A DNA stretch of 64,000 nt from Pseudomonas lini (GCF_001042905.1 NZ_JYLB01000009.1:124001-188000); one strand, 5' to 3'; shown: positions 18,155-27,390, counted from the first letter of the stretch. The notes: generated by a model not told the origin, from the sequence alone. A program made the numbers and translations.

Positions 18155-19018
18155 ATGGAGCTGGCGCAGATTCGCATGTTCAAGACCGTCGCCGACGTCG
18201 GCAGCATCGCCCGGGCGGCTGAGTTGCTGCACTGTGTGCCGTCGAACATCACAGCGCGCATCAAGTCGCTGGAAACCGAGCTGGGTGTCGCGTTGTTTCT
18301 GCGCGAAGGCCGAGGGTTACGAATCAGCCCGGCGGGGCAGACCTTTCTGGCTTACGCCTCGAAAATTCTCGCGCTGACGGCTGAAGCCAAACGCGCACTG
18401 GATCCCTCAGCCGAGCCATCCGGGCCGCTGCGCATCGGCGCTATCGAATCGTCGGCGACCGGTCGATTGCCGCGTTTACTGGCCAAGTTTCACAAGCGCT
18501 ATCCCGGCGTTGCGCTGGAACTGACCACCGGCAGTTGGGGGCAATTGCTCGATGACACGCTCAATCACCGGCTCGACGGCGCGATCGTCGCGGTGGATGT
18601 CGAGCGTTCACATCTCAAGCGCACGCCGATGTACCGCGAAGAGCTGCTGCTGATTGCGTCGACGTCGTTGGGGCCGGTGCGCGATATCGCCGATTTGCAG
18701 GACAAGACCGTCTTCATGTGGCCTCAGGGTTGTCCTTATCGGGCGGCGCTGGAACATTGGTTGTTGCGTCAAGGGCAGGCGTTGCCGATTGTCAGTCTGG
18801 CCAGTTATGGCGCGATTGTCGGCTGCGTCAGCGCCGGGGCCGGCGTCGCGCTGGTGCCTAAAGGGATCTTCGATCAGTACGCCAAAGGGGCGGGGTGCGC
18901 GGGGTATGAGTTCCCCGAGCTGACGGCTATCGACAACCTGTTTTACTGGCATGAAAACGCCGGGGTTCACCCGGCGCGAGAGGCGTTTGTGGCGATGTTG
19001 CGCGAGGAGTTTGCCTGA
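18155..19018 (+). CDS. LysR-type transcriptional regulator
   Basis: 287 residues: HTH MFKTVADVGSIARAAELLHC then VPSNITARIKSLE, and a periplasmic-binding-protein-like effector domain. The HTH position that is usually Q-P/S-A-V-S is replaced by VPSNITAR, as in the LysR subgroup that controls adjacent EamA exporters. It is divergent from the EamA gene with a 96-bp gap, so mutual regulation is likely. Inducer unknown. Confidence 0.88.
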   Translation: MELAQIRMFKTVADVGSIARAAELLHCVPSNITARIKSLETELGVALFLREGRGLRISPAGQTFLAYASKILALTAEAKRALDPSAEPSGPLRIGAIESSATGRLPRLLAKFHKRYPGVALELTTGSWGQLLDDTLNHRLDGAIVAVDVERSHLKRTPMYREELLLIASTSLGPVRDIADLQDKTVFMWPQGCPYRAALEHWLLRQGQALPIVSLASYGAIVGCVSAGAGVALVPKGIFDQYAKGAGCAGYEFPELTAIDNLFYWHENAGVHPAREAFVAMLREEFA

Positions 19019-19052
19019 CCATTTGTGGTGAAGCAGCTTGCTGTGGTGAGGG

Positions 19053-19195
19053 GGCTTGCCCTAATAGCGGTAAGTTAAGACGCAGAATCTGTGGGAGCGT
19101 GGCTTGCCCGCGAAGAACGATGACACGTAATACCTGAAAAACCGCGGTGCATTCTTCGCGGGCAAGCCACGCTCCCACAAGGTTCTCGGCGCTCA
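19053..19195 (-). repeat. REPIN-type inverted repeat with conserved flanks, copy 3 (inverted)
   Basis: The whole element is in reverse orientation: CTTGCCCTAATAGCGGTAAG then TTAAGACGCAGA on the left, arms at 19091 and ending 19178, loop reading GTAATACCTGAAAAACCGCG, and a right flank GCGCTCAA. Flanks and loop are inverted together, unlike copy 5. Convergent gap. Confidence 0.85.
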
Positions 19196-19201
19196 AATTA
19201 T

Positions 19202-20539
19202 CTAACTCACGCTGACATCCCGCATCAACAACCCAAAACGCAAATCCACCGCATCCGGAATCGGCAAATACACCGTGTGCCCATCCCCCGGCGCCACTTC
19301 AATCGCCTCGCCTTTGACGTTCTGCAGCTGATGCAAATCGAAGTGGAAGTTGCCTTGGGGCGTCATCAGTTCCAGGTGATCACCCAGACCAAAGCGATTC
19401 TTCACCCGCACCTCGGCCAGTCGATCCCGGCGTTCACCGGTCAACTCGCCCACGAACTGTTGGCGCTCTGAAACCGAGCTGCCGTTCTGATAATTTTGAT
19501 ATTCGTCATGCACATGCCTGCGCAGAAAGCCTTCTGTGTAGCCGCGCTGCGCCAGGGATTCCAGATCGGTCATCAAGCTGCGATCAAACGCCCGGCCAGC
19601 CACCGCATCATCGATCGCGCGGCGATACACCTGGGTGGTGCGCGCGCAATAGAAGTGCGATTTGGTCCGGCCTTCGATCTTCAATGAATGCACGCCCATC
19701 TGCGTCAGGCGCTCGACGTGCTGGACGGCACGCAGGTCTTTGGCGTTCATGATGTAGGTGCCGTGTTCATCCTCGAATGCCGGCATCAATTCGTCAGGGC
19801 GATTGGCTTCTTGCAACAGGAATACTTGATCGGTCGGCGCGCCGATGCCCAGGGTCGGTTCGGGTCGGAACTGCTGAACGATTTCGCCGAGCTGATTTTC
19901 GCTGGCCGGGGTCGCCGAGTATTTCCAGCGACAGGCGTTGGTGCAACTGCCCTGATTGGCGTCGCGCTTGTTCATGTAGCCCGACAACAGACAGCGCCCG
20001 GAATAGGCCATGCACAACGCGCCGTGCACAAACACTTCCAGCTCCATCGCCGGGACGTGCTTGCGGATTTCGGCGATTTCTTCCAGCGACAGTTCGCGGG
20101 ACAGGATGATCCGGCTCAAGCCCTGTTGCTGCCAGAACTCGACGCTGGCCCAGTTCACCGTGTTGGCCTGCACTGAGAGGTGGATCGGCATCTGCGGGAA
20201 GTGCCGGCGCACCAGCATGATCAGGCCCGGGTCGGACATGATCAGCGCGTCCGGCGCCATGGCGATCACCGGTTCCAGATCCTTCAAGAACGTTTTGAGC
20301 TTGGCGTTGTGCGGGGCGATGTTCACCACCACATAGAAGCGCTTGCCCTGAGCCTGGGCCTCGGCGATGCCAAGCGCGAGGTTGGCGTGATCGAATTCAT
20401 TGTTGCGCACCCGCAGGCTGTAGCGCGGCTGGCCGGCGTACACCGCGTCGGCGCCGTAGGCGAAGGCATAACGCATGTTTTTCAGGGTGCCGGCAGGGGC
20501 GAGCAGTTCCGGGGGCGTGAGCGTCATGGCGCTGGTCAT
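19202..20539 (-). CDS. trhP: U32-family tRNA 5-hydroxyuridine biosynthesis protein (YegQ/TrhP)
   Basis: About 445 residues. Peptidase-U32-type TIM barrel with the signature HGALCMAYSGRCLLSGYMNK and the Cys-rich continuation (GSCTNACRW), then the C-terminal U32 beta domain. In E. coli YegQ (TrhP) supports prephenate-dependent hydroxylation of wobble U34 in tRNAs. The family is iron-sulfur dependent, and its cysteines are present here. Start uncertain: ATG 20539 or ATG 20527 (MTLTPPELLAPAG), with no clear ribosome-binding site for either. Confidence 0.9.
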   Translation of the reverse strand: MTSAMTLTPPELLAPAGTLKNMRYAFAYGADAVYAGQPRYSLRVRNNEFDHANLALGIAEAQAQGKRFYVVVNIAPHNAKLKTFLKDLEPVIAMAPDALIMSDPGLIMLVRRHFPQMPIHLSVQANTVNWASVEFWQQQGLSRIILSRELSLEEIAEIRKHVPAMELEVFVHGALCMAYSGRCLLSGYMNKRDANQGSCTNACRWKYSATPASENQLGEIVQQFRPEPTLGIGAPTDQVFLLQEANRPDELMPAFEDEHGTYIMNAKDLRAVQHVERLTQMGVHSLKIEGRTKSHFYCARTTQVYRRAIDDAVAGRAFDRSLMTDLESLAQRGYTEGFLRRHVHDEYQNYQNGSSVSERQQFVGELTGERRDRLAEVRVKNRFGLGDHLELMTPQGNFHFDLHQLQNVKGEAIEVAPGDGHTVYLPIPDAVDLRFGLLMRDVSVS

Positions 20540-20703
20540 GGCAGTGTCGATCGCAAAAGCCGGCAAGGGTAAGCGGCTTGCCCGCGGGGTTTATTGATCT
20601 GGATCTATGCTTGATGAATAAACGGATGGCACTCGCGCGAGCCGTGGCGGACTAAATATCAGGACGCGCAAACGGCGCCCCTGCGCACTGACATGGATCG
20701 GAC

Positions 20704-21765
20704 ATGAACGAAACGAAACTGCAAAACACATCGTTGATGGTCTTGCTGACGCTGGTGAGCATCGCCTTTATCTGGATTCTGCTGCCGTTCTATGGCGCGG
20801 TGTTCTGGGCGGTCATCCTTGGCATTCTGTTTGCGCCCTTGCAGCATCAGTTGCAGTTGAGGTTCGGCTGGCCACGCGACCTGACGGCCTTGTGCACCTT
20901 GATTCTCTGTGTGCTGATCGCCATCTTGCCGGTGATCACCATCAGTACCTTGCTGGTTCAGGAAGGCGCGTCGCTGTACAGCAGAATCGAAAGCGGCGAA
21001 CTGGACATTGCCGGGTATGTGTCACAGTTCAAGCAAAGCCTGCCGCCGTACGTTCAAAACTTGCTCGATCGTTTCGGCATGGGCGAGCTGGCCGGGCTAC
21101 GGGAAAAAATCATCAAGAGCACTATGCAAGGCAGCCAGTTTGTCGCGACCAAGGCGTTCAGTTTTGGTCAGGGAACGTTCGAATTCGTGGTGGGCTTCTT
21201 CGTCATGCTGTATCTGTTGTTTTTCTTCCTGCGGGACGGCTCCGAACTGGCGCGCAAAGTACGTGCGGCCATACCGCTGGAAGATAACCAGAAGCGCCGC
21301 TTGCAGCTCAAGTTCAATCGTGTGGTGCGGGCCACGGTGAAGGGCAATGTGGTGGTGGCGATCACACAAGGTGCGTTGGGCGGTTTTATCTTCTGGTATC
21401 TGGGTATCCCGAGCGTTTTGCTCTGGGCGGTGTTGATGGCGTTTCTGTCGCTGTTACCGTTGGTGGGAGCGGGGATTGTCTGGATACCAGTGGCGGCATA
21501 CTTCCTGCTCAGCGGGGCGATCTGGCAGGGCACGGTGCTGGTGTTGTTCGGGATATTTGTGATCGGCCTGGTGGACAATGTCTTGCGGCCGATGCTGGTG
21601 GGCAAGGACACCAAAATGCCCGACTACTTGATCCTCATCTCGACCCTGGGTGGCCTGGCGATTTTCGGCCTGAACGGTTTTGTCATCGGGCCGTTGATTG
21701 CTGCGTTGTTCGTGTCGAGCTGGGCAATTTTCGTCGATGCCAAGCCGCGGGTTCAGTTGCCTTAA
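20704..21765 (+). CDS. AI-2E family transporter (PerM/YdiK type)
   Basis: 353-residue inner-membrane protein with about eight TM segments and a soluble central helical region (residues about 90-150). The conserved C-terminal SLLPLVGAGIVWIP and VIGLVDNVLRPMLVGK motifs define the family. Members were first linked to autoinducer-2 export but most act as Na+/H+ antiporters or unknown exporters. The stop codon overlaps the convergent small gene by 4 bp. Confidence 0.9.
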   Translation: MNETKLQNTSLMVLLTLVSIAFIWILLPFYGAVFWAVILGILFAPLQHQLQLRFGWPRDLTALCTLILCVLIAILPVITISTLLVQEGASLYSRIESGELDIAGYVSQFKQSLPPYVQNLLDRFGMGELAGLREKIIKSTMQGSQFVATKAFSFGQGTFEFVVGFFVMLYLLFFFLRDGSELARKVRAAIPLEDNQKRRLQLKFNRVVRATVKGNVVVAITQGALGGFIFWYLGIPSVLLWAVLMAFLSLLPLVGAGIVWIPVAAYFLLSGAIWQGTVLVLFGIFVIGLVDNVLRPMLVGKDTKMPDYLILISTLGGLAIFGLNGFVIGPLIAALFVSSWAIFVDAKPRVQLP

Positions 21766-21944
21766 GCACTGAGCTGGCCTGAACCGATACGTTGCGACAG
21801 GGCTTGGGCGGCGGGAAGCGAAGTGAGCGGACCGCTGATCGGTTCGCCGTCCTGCACCAGATACCAACAGGCAAGCAATCCTCGCGCTCTGAGCTGTGCG
21901 GGAACGGCGCTGCCGATGACGGACATGATCTGAACCTGAGCCAT
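21762..21944 (-). CDS. small conserved-looking protein of unknown function
   Basis: 60 residues, MAQVQIMSVIGSAVPAQLRA onward, mixed composition with one Cys-Trp-Tyr cluster and no TM segment. ATG 21944 has an excellent ribosome-binding site (GGAGGT, 5 nt spacing), and the coding span fits exactly between the AI-2E stop and the next gene. An upstream ATG (21956) starts inside that ribosome-binding site and is less likely. Function unknown. Confidence 0.7.
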   Translation of the reverse strand: MAQVQIMSVIGSAVPAQLRARGLLACWYLVQDGEPISGPLTSLPAAQALSQRIGSGQLSA

Positions 21945-22044
21945 AAGTACCTCCATTAATCTATGGAGCTACCTTACGGATTGGACGCTTGAACGGACAA
22001 TCAACGCTTTCGATAGTCGTCATTGATGCCAATGAGTTCTGCGG

Positions 22045-22239
22045 TCAATCCACCACTTGATCGAGCATATGCACCACTTCCTGCTCATTGAGCAGGCCTT
22101 TGCGCACCAGGTTTTCTGCCAGCAGCGAGAGGAATTTTGCGCTGCGATGGCCTTCCAGGTGTTTGAGTTCGGTCAGTGCGTTGTACACCTTGCCGGAAGT
22201 GCACAAGCCGACAATGCGATGCGGGTTTTGTGTGGGCAT
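22045..22239 (-). CDS. small helical protein of unknown function
   Basis: 64 residues, MPTQNPHRIVGLCTSGKVYN then ALTELKHLEGHRSAKFLSLL, ending in the acidic helix NEQEVVHMLDQVVD. AAGGA precedes ATG 22239 by 8 nt. Predicted soluble and all-helical. The pattern of a conserved KVYNALTELK start and a heptad-like C-terminus suggests a protein-protein interaction role, but no function is known to me. Confidence 0.7.
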   Translation of the reverse strand: MPTQNPHRIVGLCTSGKVYNALTELKHLEGHRSAKFLSLLAENLVRKGLLNEQEVVHMLDQVVD

Positions 22240-22393
22240 GAAGGTCGTCCTTGTTTTTATCAACCTGTTGTTTACGGACAGATCCAAGCTTGCGGACCTG
22301 ACATGACATAAATATGACCAACTTTACCGGTCGGTACTGTCTCGACAGCGACCTTGGCGAGATTTATTCAGACCTCCTCCTGCCAATGGTCAC

Positions 22394-22422
22394 AAAAAAG
22401 GCCCCGCTTTTAAGCGGGGCCT
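22394..22422 (-). terminator. rho-independent terminator of the Tyr/Pro-rich gene
   Basis: Stem GGCCCCGC/GCGGGGCC with a short loop (22400-22421), followed on the minus strand by a six-base T run. Eleven bases after the stop codon of the gene at 22433. Confidence 0.9.
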
Positions 22423-22432
22423 GATGAGCGTG

Positions 22433-22810
22433 TTACCAGCGGTCGCCACGATAATAACCATGGGGAGGGCCGTAATAGCCGCGTGGTGGGCCGTAACCGC
22501 GTGGCGGCCCGTAGTAAACCGGTGCAGGGCGGTAATAGATGGGTTGTTGCACGTACACCGGGGCTGGTTGGTAGTAGACCGGTGGCGGTTGCTGTATGTA
22601 CACCGGCTGTGGCTGCACGTAAACCGGCTGCTCCACATACACTGGACGGTCGCGGCCGATTATTGCTGAGCCAATGATTGCCGAGCCGACGATCGCACCA
22701 AACACAGCCGGACCTTCCCAGCCGCCATGACCACGACCACCTGCTTCTGCCTGCCCTGCGATAGCGAGAGCACCGATCAGCAAGGCTACTGTGGGGATTT
22801 TACGGATCAT
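22433..22810 (-). CDS. secreted Tyr/Pro-rich repeat protein
   Basis: 125 residues: a signal peptide (MIRKIPTVALLIGALAIAGQ, cleavage near AEA-GG), a Gly-rich segment with GAIVGSAIIGSAIIG, then PVYVQP/PVYIQQP/PVYYQPA-type repeats and a PPRGYYGPPHGYYRG tail. Low complexity, presumably periplasmic or surface exposed. AGGACTT precedes ATG 22810, and its own terminator lies downstream, so it is monocistronic. Function unknown. Confidence 0.85.
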   Translation of the reverse strand: MIRKIPTVALLIGALAIAGQAEAGGRGHGGWEGPAVFGAIVGSAIIGSAIIGRDRPVYVEQPVYVQPQPVYIQQPPPVYYQPAPVYVQQPIYYRPAPVYYGPPRGYGPPRGYYGPPHGYYRGDRW

Positions 22811-23049
22811 GATAAGTCCTCGGTTCTTCGACCCGGCGCTCGCGTCTGCAATAGACACAAGTTGTCGCGGGGATACTTCTAAGACAGCATTTTTTTGAAA
22901 ATCAGCACAGCCGTTGGGTAAATTTTGTGTAAGGTCTGTACCGGCTTCTTTACGGCTGTGTGCCAGGTGCAGACTGGCTTTTATGATCAATCAGAACCGG
23001 TGGAGTGGCTAATCCCGTCCATCCGAAAGTGCTATTGAAGGAGATTCCA

Positions 23050-23868
23050 ATGCAGATGAACCCCAACAGAGACACTCAGCTGTGCATGTCACTCTCGGGG
23101 CGCCCCGGCAATTTTGGCCTGCGGTTTCATAACCATCTGTACGAACAACTGGGCTTGAATTTCTACTACAAAGCCTTCAGCAGCCAGGACTTGCCGGGCG
23201 CCGTTGGCGGCATCCGCGCCTTGGGAATCCGGGGTTGCGGGGTGTCAATGCCGTTCAAGGAAGCTTGTATCGCATTGGTCGATGAGCTGGATGCATCGGC
23301 TGAGGCTATTCAATCGATCAACACTATCGTCAACACCAACGGTCACCTCAAGGCTTACAACACCGATTACATCGCCATTGCCCAGTTGCTTGAAACCCAT
23401 CAGGTTCCCAAGGATTCGACTTTTGCCCTGCGCGGCAGTGGCGGCATGGCCAAGGCTGTGGCCAGTGCCTTGCGTGATGGTGGCTACAAAAACGGCGTGA
23501 TCGTGGCCCGTAACGAGCGTGCCGGGCGTGCTTTGGCTGAATCGTTGGGTTATCACTGGCAGGCGGAGTTGGGCACTCAACGCCCGCAAATGCTGATCAA
23601 CGTCACGCCCATCGGCATGACCGGCGGGCCCGAAGCGGATCAACTGGCGTTCGAGCCTGACGCTATTGCTGCCGCTGAAACTGTCTTCGATGTGGTGGCG
23701 ATCCCCTCGGAAACACCGTTGATCGTGCGCGGTCGTGCCGAAGGCAAACGGGTGATCACCGGGCTGGAAGTGATTGCGATCCAGGCGCTGGAACAGTTCG
23801 TGCTGTACACCGGCGTGCGGCCGACCGATGAACAGTTCCAGAAAGCTGTGGCGTTTGCCCGGAGCTGA
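23050..23868 (+). CDS. shikimate 5-dehydrogenase-like protein
   Basis: 272 residues with the two-domain shikimate dehydrogenase layout: N-terminal substrate domain (SLSGRPGNFGLRFHNHLYEQ, GVSMPFKE with the catalytic-type Lys) and C-terminal Rossmann domain with LRGSGGMAKAVASAL. It resembles the HI0607-type AroE-like subgroup rather than housekeeping AroE, in which activity with shikimate is weak. AAGGAG fits ATG 23050. Probably reduces a quinate/shikimate-related compound. Confidence 0.85.
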   Translation: MQMNPNRDTQLCMSLSGRPGNFGLRFHNHLYEQLGLNFYYKAFSSQDLPGAVGGIRALGIRGCGVSMPFKEACIALVDELDASAEAIQSINTIVNTNGHLKAYNTDYIAIAQLLETHQVPKDSTFALRGSGGMAKAVASALRDGGYKNGVIVARNERAGRALAESLGYHWQAELGTQRPQMLINVTPIGMTGGPEADQLAFEPDAIAAAETVFDVVAIPSETPLIVRGRAEGKRVITGLEVIAIQALEQFVLYTGVRPTDEQFQKAVAFARS

Positions 23869-23932
23869 TCGTCCCGATTTTTATTGAATGTACTGGCCCC
23901 TTCGCGGGCCAGCCACCGTGACCGAGGTTTTC

Positions 23933-24451
23933 ATGCATCCCGCCATTCTCAACCTGGATCAGGCCGAACTTTTACCGCTGCCCGAAGAATTTGCTCCCAC
24001 CGGAGACGCTGCCGGCCGCTACCAACAACGCTTTGCCCGCATCGGCCAGCAATTGGGCGCGCAAAAGCTGGGTTATCGGTTGTACGCCCTGGAGCCAGGC
24101 ATGCGCGGCAGTCCTTTTCATAGCCATCGGGTTAATGAAGAGATGTTCTACATCGTGGCCGGGGAAGGGGAGGTTCGCCTTGGCGCCGAACGCTTTCCGA
24201 TCCGCGCCGGCGACGTGATCGCCTGCCCGGCGGGCGGTCCTGAAGCTGCGCACCAGATCATCAACACCAGCAACGGCGAATTGCGCTATCTGGCGGTCAG
24301 TAGCCAGCAATCACCGGACATTTGCGAATACCCGGATTCCGGCAAATACGTGGTGATGGACGACTTCAAGGTCGATGCCGAGGGCAATGCTTCGGGCTTC
24401 GTCGCCGTCGCCAGGCAGGCTGATGGCGTGGATTATTGGGATGGCGAGTAG
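23933..24451 (+). CDS. cupin domain protein
   Basis: 172-residue single-domain cupin. Motif 1 is HSHRVNEEMFYIVAGEGEVR and motif 2 is AGDVIACPAGGPEAAHQIIN, giving a His/Glu/His metal site. GAGG precedes ATG 23933. A short REP-like remnant (CCCTTCGCGGGCCAGCC, about 23895-23911) precedes it. It may be co-transcribed with the shikimate dehydrogenase-like gene 64 bp upstream; substrate unknown. Confidence 0.85.
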   Translation: MHPAILNLDQAELLPLPEEFAPTGDAAGRYQQRFARIGQQLGAQKLGYRLYALEPGMRGSPFHSHRVNEEMFYIVAGEGEVRLGAERFPIRAGDVIACPAGGPEAAHQIINTSNGELRYLAVSSQQSPDICEYPDSGKYVVMDDFKVDAEGNASGFVAVARQADGVDYWDGE

Positions 24452-24472
24452 CAACTTGGAGTGAACACGGAC

Positions 24473-24607
24473 CTGTGGCGAGGGGGCTTGCCCCCGTTGG
24501 AGCGCGAAGCGCTCCCAAAACCACTCAGTGTATTACTTCAGAAAAAAACACAGTCATCGATTGACGACTGCTTCGCAGCCGAACGGGGGCAAGCCCCCTC
24601 GCCACAG
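24473..24607. repeat. REP hairpin, GGCGAGGGGGCTTGCCCCCG family
   Basis: Arms CTGTGGCGAGGGGGCTTGCC (24473) and the complement ending at 24607, with a loop of about 80 nt containing CGCTTCGCG-type sub-stems. Convergent gap between the cupin and YceH genes. Confidence 0.85.
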
Positions 24608-24626
24608 AGGTCCGCCCTCTGGCTAT

Positions 24627-25274
24627 TTATTCGAGACGTGCCAGTCGCTCTTCCAGTGCCGCAATCCGCGCTTCAAGCTCTTCGATTCGCTCAACCGACA
24701 CACCGCCACTGGTGCCACGCTCCACCGGATTCTGCCGGGCAGCCAGGATCGCTTCGATATCCGCCGGATCGCCCAGCGCATGCATGTAACGGTCTTCGCG
24801 TTGACCAGCCTGGCGCGGGATCAACAGCGCCAGACCTCTGGCGATCAGGCGTTCCAGCTGATGCACCACCTGCTCGGCATCTTCGAAGTCATGCATGCGG
24901 CCGCTGCGGGTCAGCAGTTCGTTGACCGTCTGCGGGCCGCGCAGGAACAACAGCCCCGTCAAAATCACCTGCGCCGGCACCAGTTCCAGCGCTTTGTCGA
25001 CCCGATGCTCCCAGCGGTCGGCACGGCTGCCCATCACCAGTCTGGTAAAACCACGACCTTCCAGAACGCGCAAGCTCTGGCCGACCTGGCCCTGGCTCAG
25101 GTTCATCACCGGTTCGCGGCTGGTTTTCTGGTTGCAGGCAATCACCAGCGCATTGAGCGTCAGCGGATAGGTTTCCGGGCTGGTGGCCTGTTTCTCGATC
25201 AACGAGCCCAGAATGCGAATTTCCGTACTGTTGAGCCGCGGTTCGTCGCAGGTCGTTTCTTGTTCAGTGCTCAT
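24627..25274 (-). CDS. YceH family (UPF0502/DUF480) protein
   Basis: 215 residues with two tandem winged-helix modules (LNSTEIRILGSLIEKQATSP and the SLRVLEGRGFTRLV region) and a C-terminal coiled coil (VERIEELEARIAALEERLAR). Nucleic-acid binding is suggested by the fold; no function is established. It is divergent from the DUF1993 gene. Confidence 0.88.
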   Translation of the reverse strand: MSTEQETTCDEPRLNSTEIRILGSLIEKQATSPETYPLTLNALVIACNQKTSREPVMNLSQGQVGQSLRVLEGRGFTRLVMGSRADRWEHRVDKALELVPAQVILTGLLFLRGPQTVNELLTRSGRMHDFEDAEQVVHQLERLIARGLALLIPRQAGQREDRYMHALGDPADIEAILAARQNPVERGTSGGVSVERIEELEARIAALEERLARLE

Positions 25275-25414
25275 CGCGCTTTTCCCTATGCAGTCGAAGC
25301 ATGCAGTCGAAGCCGCCTAGCCTAATCCTTGCAGGATAAAAGACAAGCCGCAGGGCGGTCGGGCATGGCTATAATCGCTCCACGTTTTTACTCCTGTCAC
25401 CACACGAGACCACC

Positions 25415-25924
25415 ATGACTATTTCCCTGTACGCCGCTTCCGTTCCGGTTTTCCAGCAAATGCTCAATGCCCTGAGCAATAACCTGAGCAAGGCCGAAGC
25501 CCACGCTACCGCGAAAAACATTGATCCGAACGCGTTCCTGCAAGCCCGTCTGTACCCGGACATGTTCCCGCTGGTACGTCAGGTGCAGATCGCCGTTGAT
25601 TTCGCCAAAGGCGTTTCGGCGCGTCTGGCTGAAGTCGAACTGCCGAAATATGACGACACCGAAACCACCTTCGCCGAACTGCAAGCGTTGATCGCCAAGG
25701 TCCTGGCCTTCATCGGCGAGATCAAGCCCGAGCAGATCGACGGCAAGGAAGGCATCGAGATCGTTACCCGTCCAGGCACGCCTAAAGAGAAACGCTTCAC
25801 TGGCCAGGCTTACCTGCTGAGCTATGGTTTGCCGCAGTTCTTCTTCCACGTCACCACCGCTTACGCACTGCTGCGTCACAACGGTGTGGAAGTGGGCAAG
25901 CGCGATTACATGGGCGCGTTCTAA
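25415..25924 (+). CDS. DUF1993 family protein
   Basis: 169-residue soluble protein, MTISLYAASVPVFQQMLNAL then a four-helix DinB-like arrangement and the C-terminal motif QFFFHVTTAYALLRHNGVEV followed by GKRDYMGAF. Function unknown. Its own terminator is directly downstream. Confidence 0.88.
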   Translation: MTISLYAASVPVFQQMLNALSNNLSKAEAHATAKNIDPNAFLQARLYPDMFPLVRQVQIAVDFAKGVSARLAEVELPKYDDTETTFAELQALIAKVLAFIGEIKPEQIDGKEGIEIVTRPGTPKEKRFTGQAYLLSYGLPQFFFHVTTAYALLRHNGVEVGKRDYMGAF

Positions 25925-25937
25925 ACCGCCCAGGCGC

Positions 25938-25976
25938 AAAAAAGCCCGCCAAGGTGTAAGCCTTGGCGGGCTTTTT
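25938..25976 (+). terminator. rho-independent terminator
   Basis: Stem AAAGCCCGCCAAGG / CCTTGGCGGGCTTT (A-rich left, T-rich right), 14 bases after the DUF1993 stop. The A run on the left lets it also act for the convergent strand. Confidence 0.92.
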
Positions 25977-25987
25977 CGTTTTGTCTT

Positions 25988-26132
25988 CTGTAGGAGCCAG
26001 GCTTGCCGACGAAATGTGGGAGCGGGCTTGCTCGCGAAGGCGGTGTATCAGGCAACGATGATGTCGACTGACACTCCGTCTTCGCGAGCAAGCCCGCTCC
26101 CACAGGTTCCGCGCCAGCTTGGCTCCTACAGG
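25988..26132. repeat. nested REPs: one REPIN inserted inside another
   Basis: Outer arms of the TAGGAGCCAGGCTTGCCG family (25988-26010 and about 26112-26132, the latter diverged) are split by a complete GTGGGAGCGGGCTTGCTCGCG REPIN at 26016-26103. This records a later REPIN arriving in the loop of an older one. Convergent gap before sstT. Confidence 0.85.
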
Positions 26133-26139
26133 GGCGTTG

Positions 26140-27390
26140 TTACGCCAAGCGCTGAGCTTCCCGGGCTTTCTGGGTCTTCAGTTCTTCACCCTGACACGCG
26201 GCCGCGGTGAACAGCACGTCGGTGGAGGAGTTCAGCGCGGTTTCCGCCGAGTCCTGCAACACACCGATGATGAAACCGACCGCCACCACCTGCATGGCGA
26301 TTTCACTCGGGATGCCGAACAGGCTGCACGCCAGCGGAATCAGCAACAGCGAACCGCCGGCCACGCCCGAGGCGCCACAGGCACAGATCGCCGCGACGAT
26401 GCTGAGCAGGATGGCTGTCGGAATATCCACGGCGATGCCCAACGTGTGCACGGCAGCCAGGGTCAGCACGGTGATGGTGATCGCGGCACCGGCCATGTTG
26501 ATGGTGGCGCCGAGCGGGATCGACACAGAATAGGTATCTTCGTGCAGGCCCAGGCGCTTGCTCAACTCCAGATTGACTGGAATGTTCGCCGCCGAACTGC
26601 GGGTGAAGAAGGCAGTAATACCGCTCTCGCGCAGGCAGGTGAGTACCAGCGGATACGGGTTGCGACGCAGCTTCCAGAACACGATGGCCGGGTTCATCAC
26701 CAGTGCCACGAACAGCATGCAGCCCAGCAACACGGCCAGCAGATGCATGTAGCCGATCAAGGCGCCGAAACCGGAGGTGGCGAGGGTCGAGGCCACCAGG
26801 CCGAAGATCCCCAGCGGCGCAAAGCGAATCACCAGACGCACGATCAAGGTCACGCCATTGGATAGATCGCCCAGTACTTCGCGCGTCGTCTCGCCGGCAT
26901 GGCGAATCGCAACACCCATGCCGATCGCCCAAGCGAGAATGCCGATGAAGTTGGCGTTCATCAGTGCGCTGACCGGGTTGTCGACCACGCTGAGCAACAG
27001 ACTTTGCAGTACTTCGCTGATGCCGCCCGGTGCGGTTATCGCAACATCCTGAGTAGATAGCACCAGACTCGACGGGAACAGTGTACTGGCGATCACCGCC
27101 ACCACGGCCGCCCCGAAAGTGCCCAGCAAATACAGAAACAGAATCGGCCGGATATGAGTTTCCTGGCCGTGCTTGTGGTTGGCAATCGAGGCCATGACCA
27201 GCACGAACACCAGAATCGGCGCGACAGCCTTGAGCGCCGACACGAACACTTTGCCAATGAAGGCGGTGGACTTGGCCAGCTCAGGCGCGAACAGCGCCAA
27301 GGCAATCCCGGCGATCAGGCCGATGATGATTTGCGTGACCAGGCTGCTGCGTTTCAGGCGTTGCAAGAGAGAAGGGGATGAAGCGGTCAT
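26140..27390 (-). CDS. sstT: Na+/serine-threonine symporter
   Basis: 416-residue member of the dicarboxylate/amino acid:cation symporter family, inner membrane. Features: SSAANIPVNLELSKRLG (serine-rich hairpin), SIPLGATINMAGAAI (ligand/cation motif) and GASGVAGGSLLLIPLACSLF. ATG 27390 gives the usual length; an upstream start would add 22 unrelated residues. Expected role: serine and threonine uptake. Confidence 0.92.
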   Translation of the reverse strand: MTASSPSLLQRLKRSSLVTQIIIGLIAGIALALFAPELAKSTAFIGKVFVSALKAVAPILVFVLVMASIANHKHGQETHIRPILFLYLLGTFGAAVVAVIASTLFPSSLVLSTQDVAITAPGGISEVLQSLLLSVVDNPVSALMNANFIGILAWAIGMGVAIRHAGETTREVLGDLSNGVTLIVRLVIRFAPLGIFGLVASTLATSGFGALIGYMHLLAVLLGCMLFVALVMNPAIVFWKLRRNPYPLVLTCLRESGITAFFTRSSAANIPVNLELSKRLGLHEDTYSVSIPLGATINMAGAAITITVLTLAAVHTLGIAVDIPTAILLSIVAAICACGASGVAGGSLLLIPLACSLFGIPSEIAMQVVAVGFIIGVLQDSAETALNSSTDVLFTAAACQGEELKTQKAREAQRLA

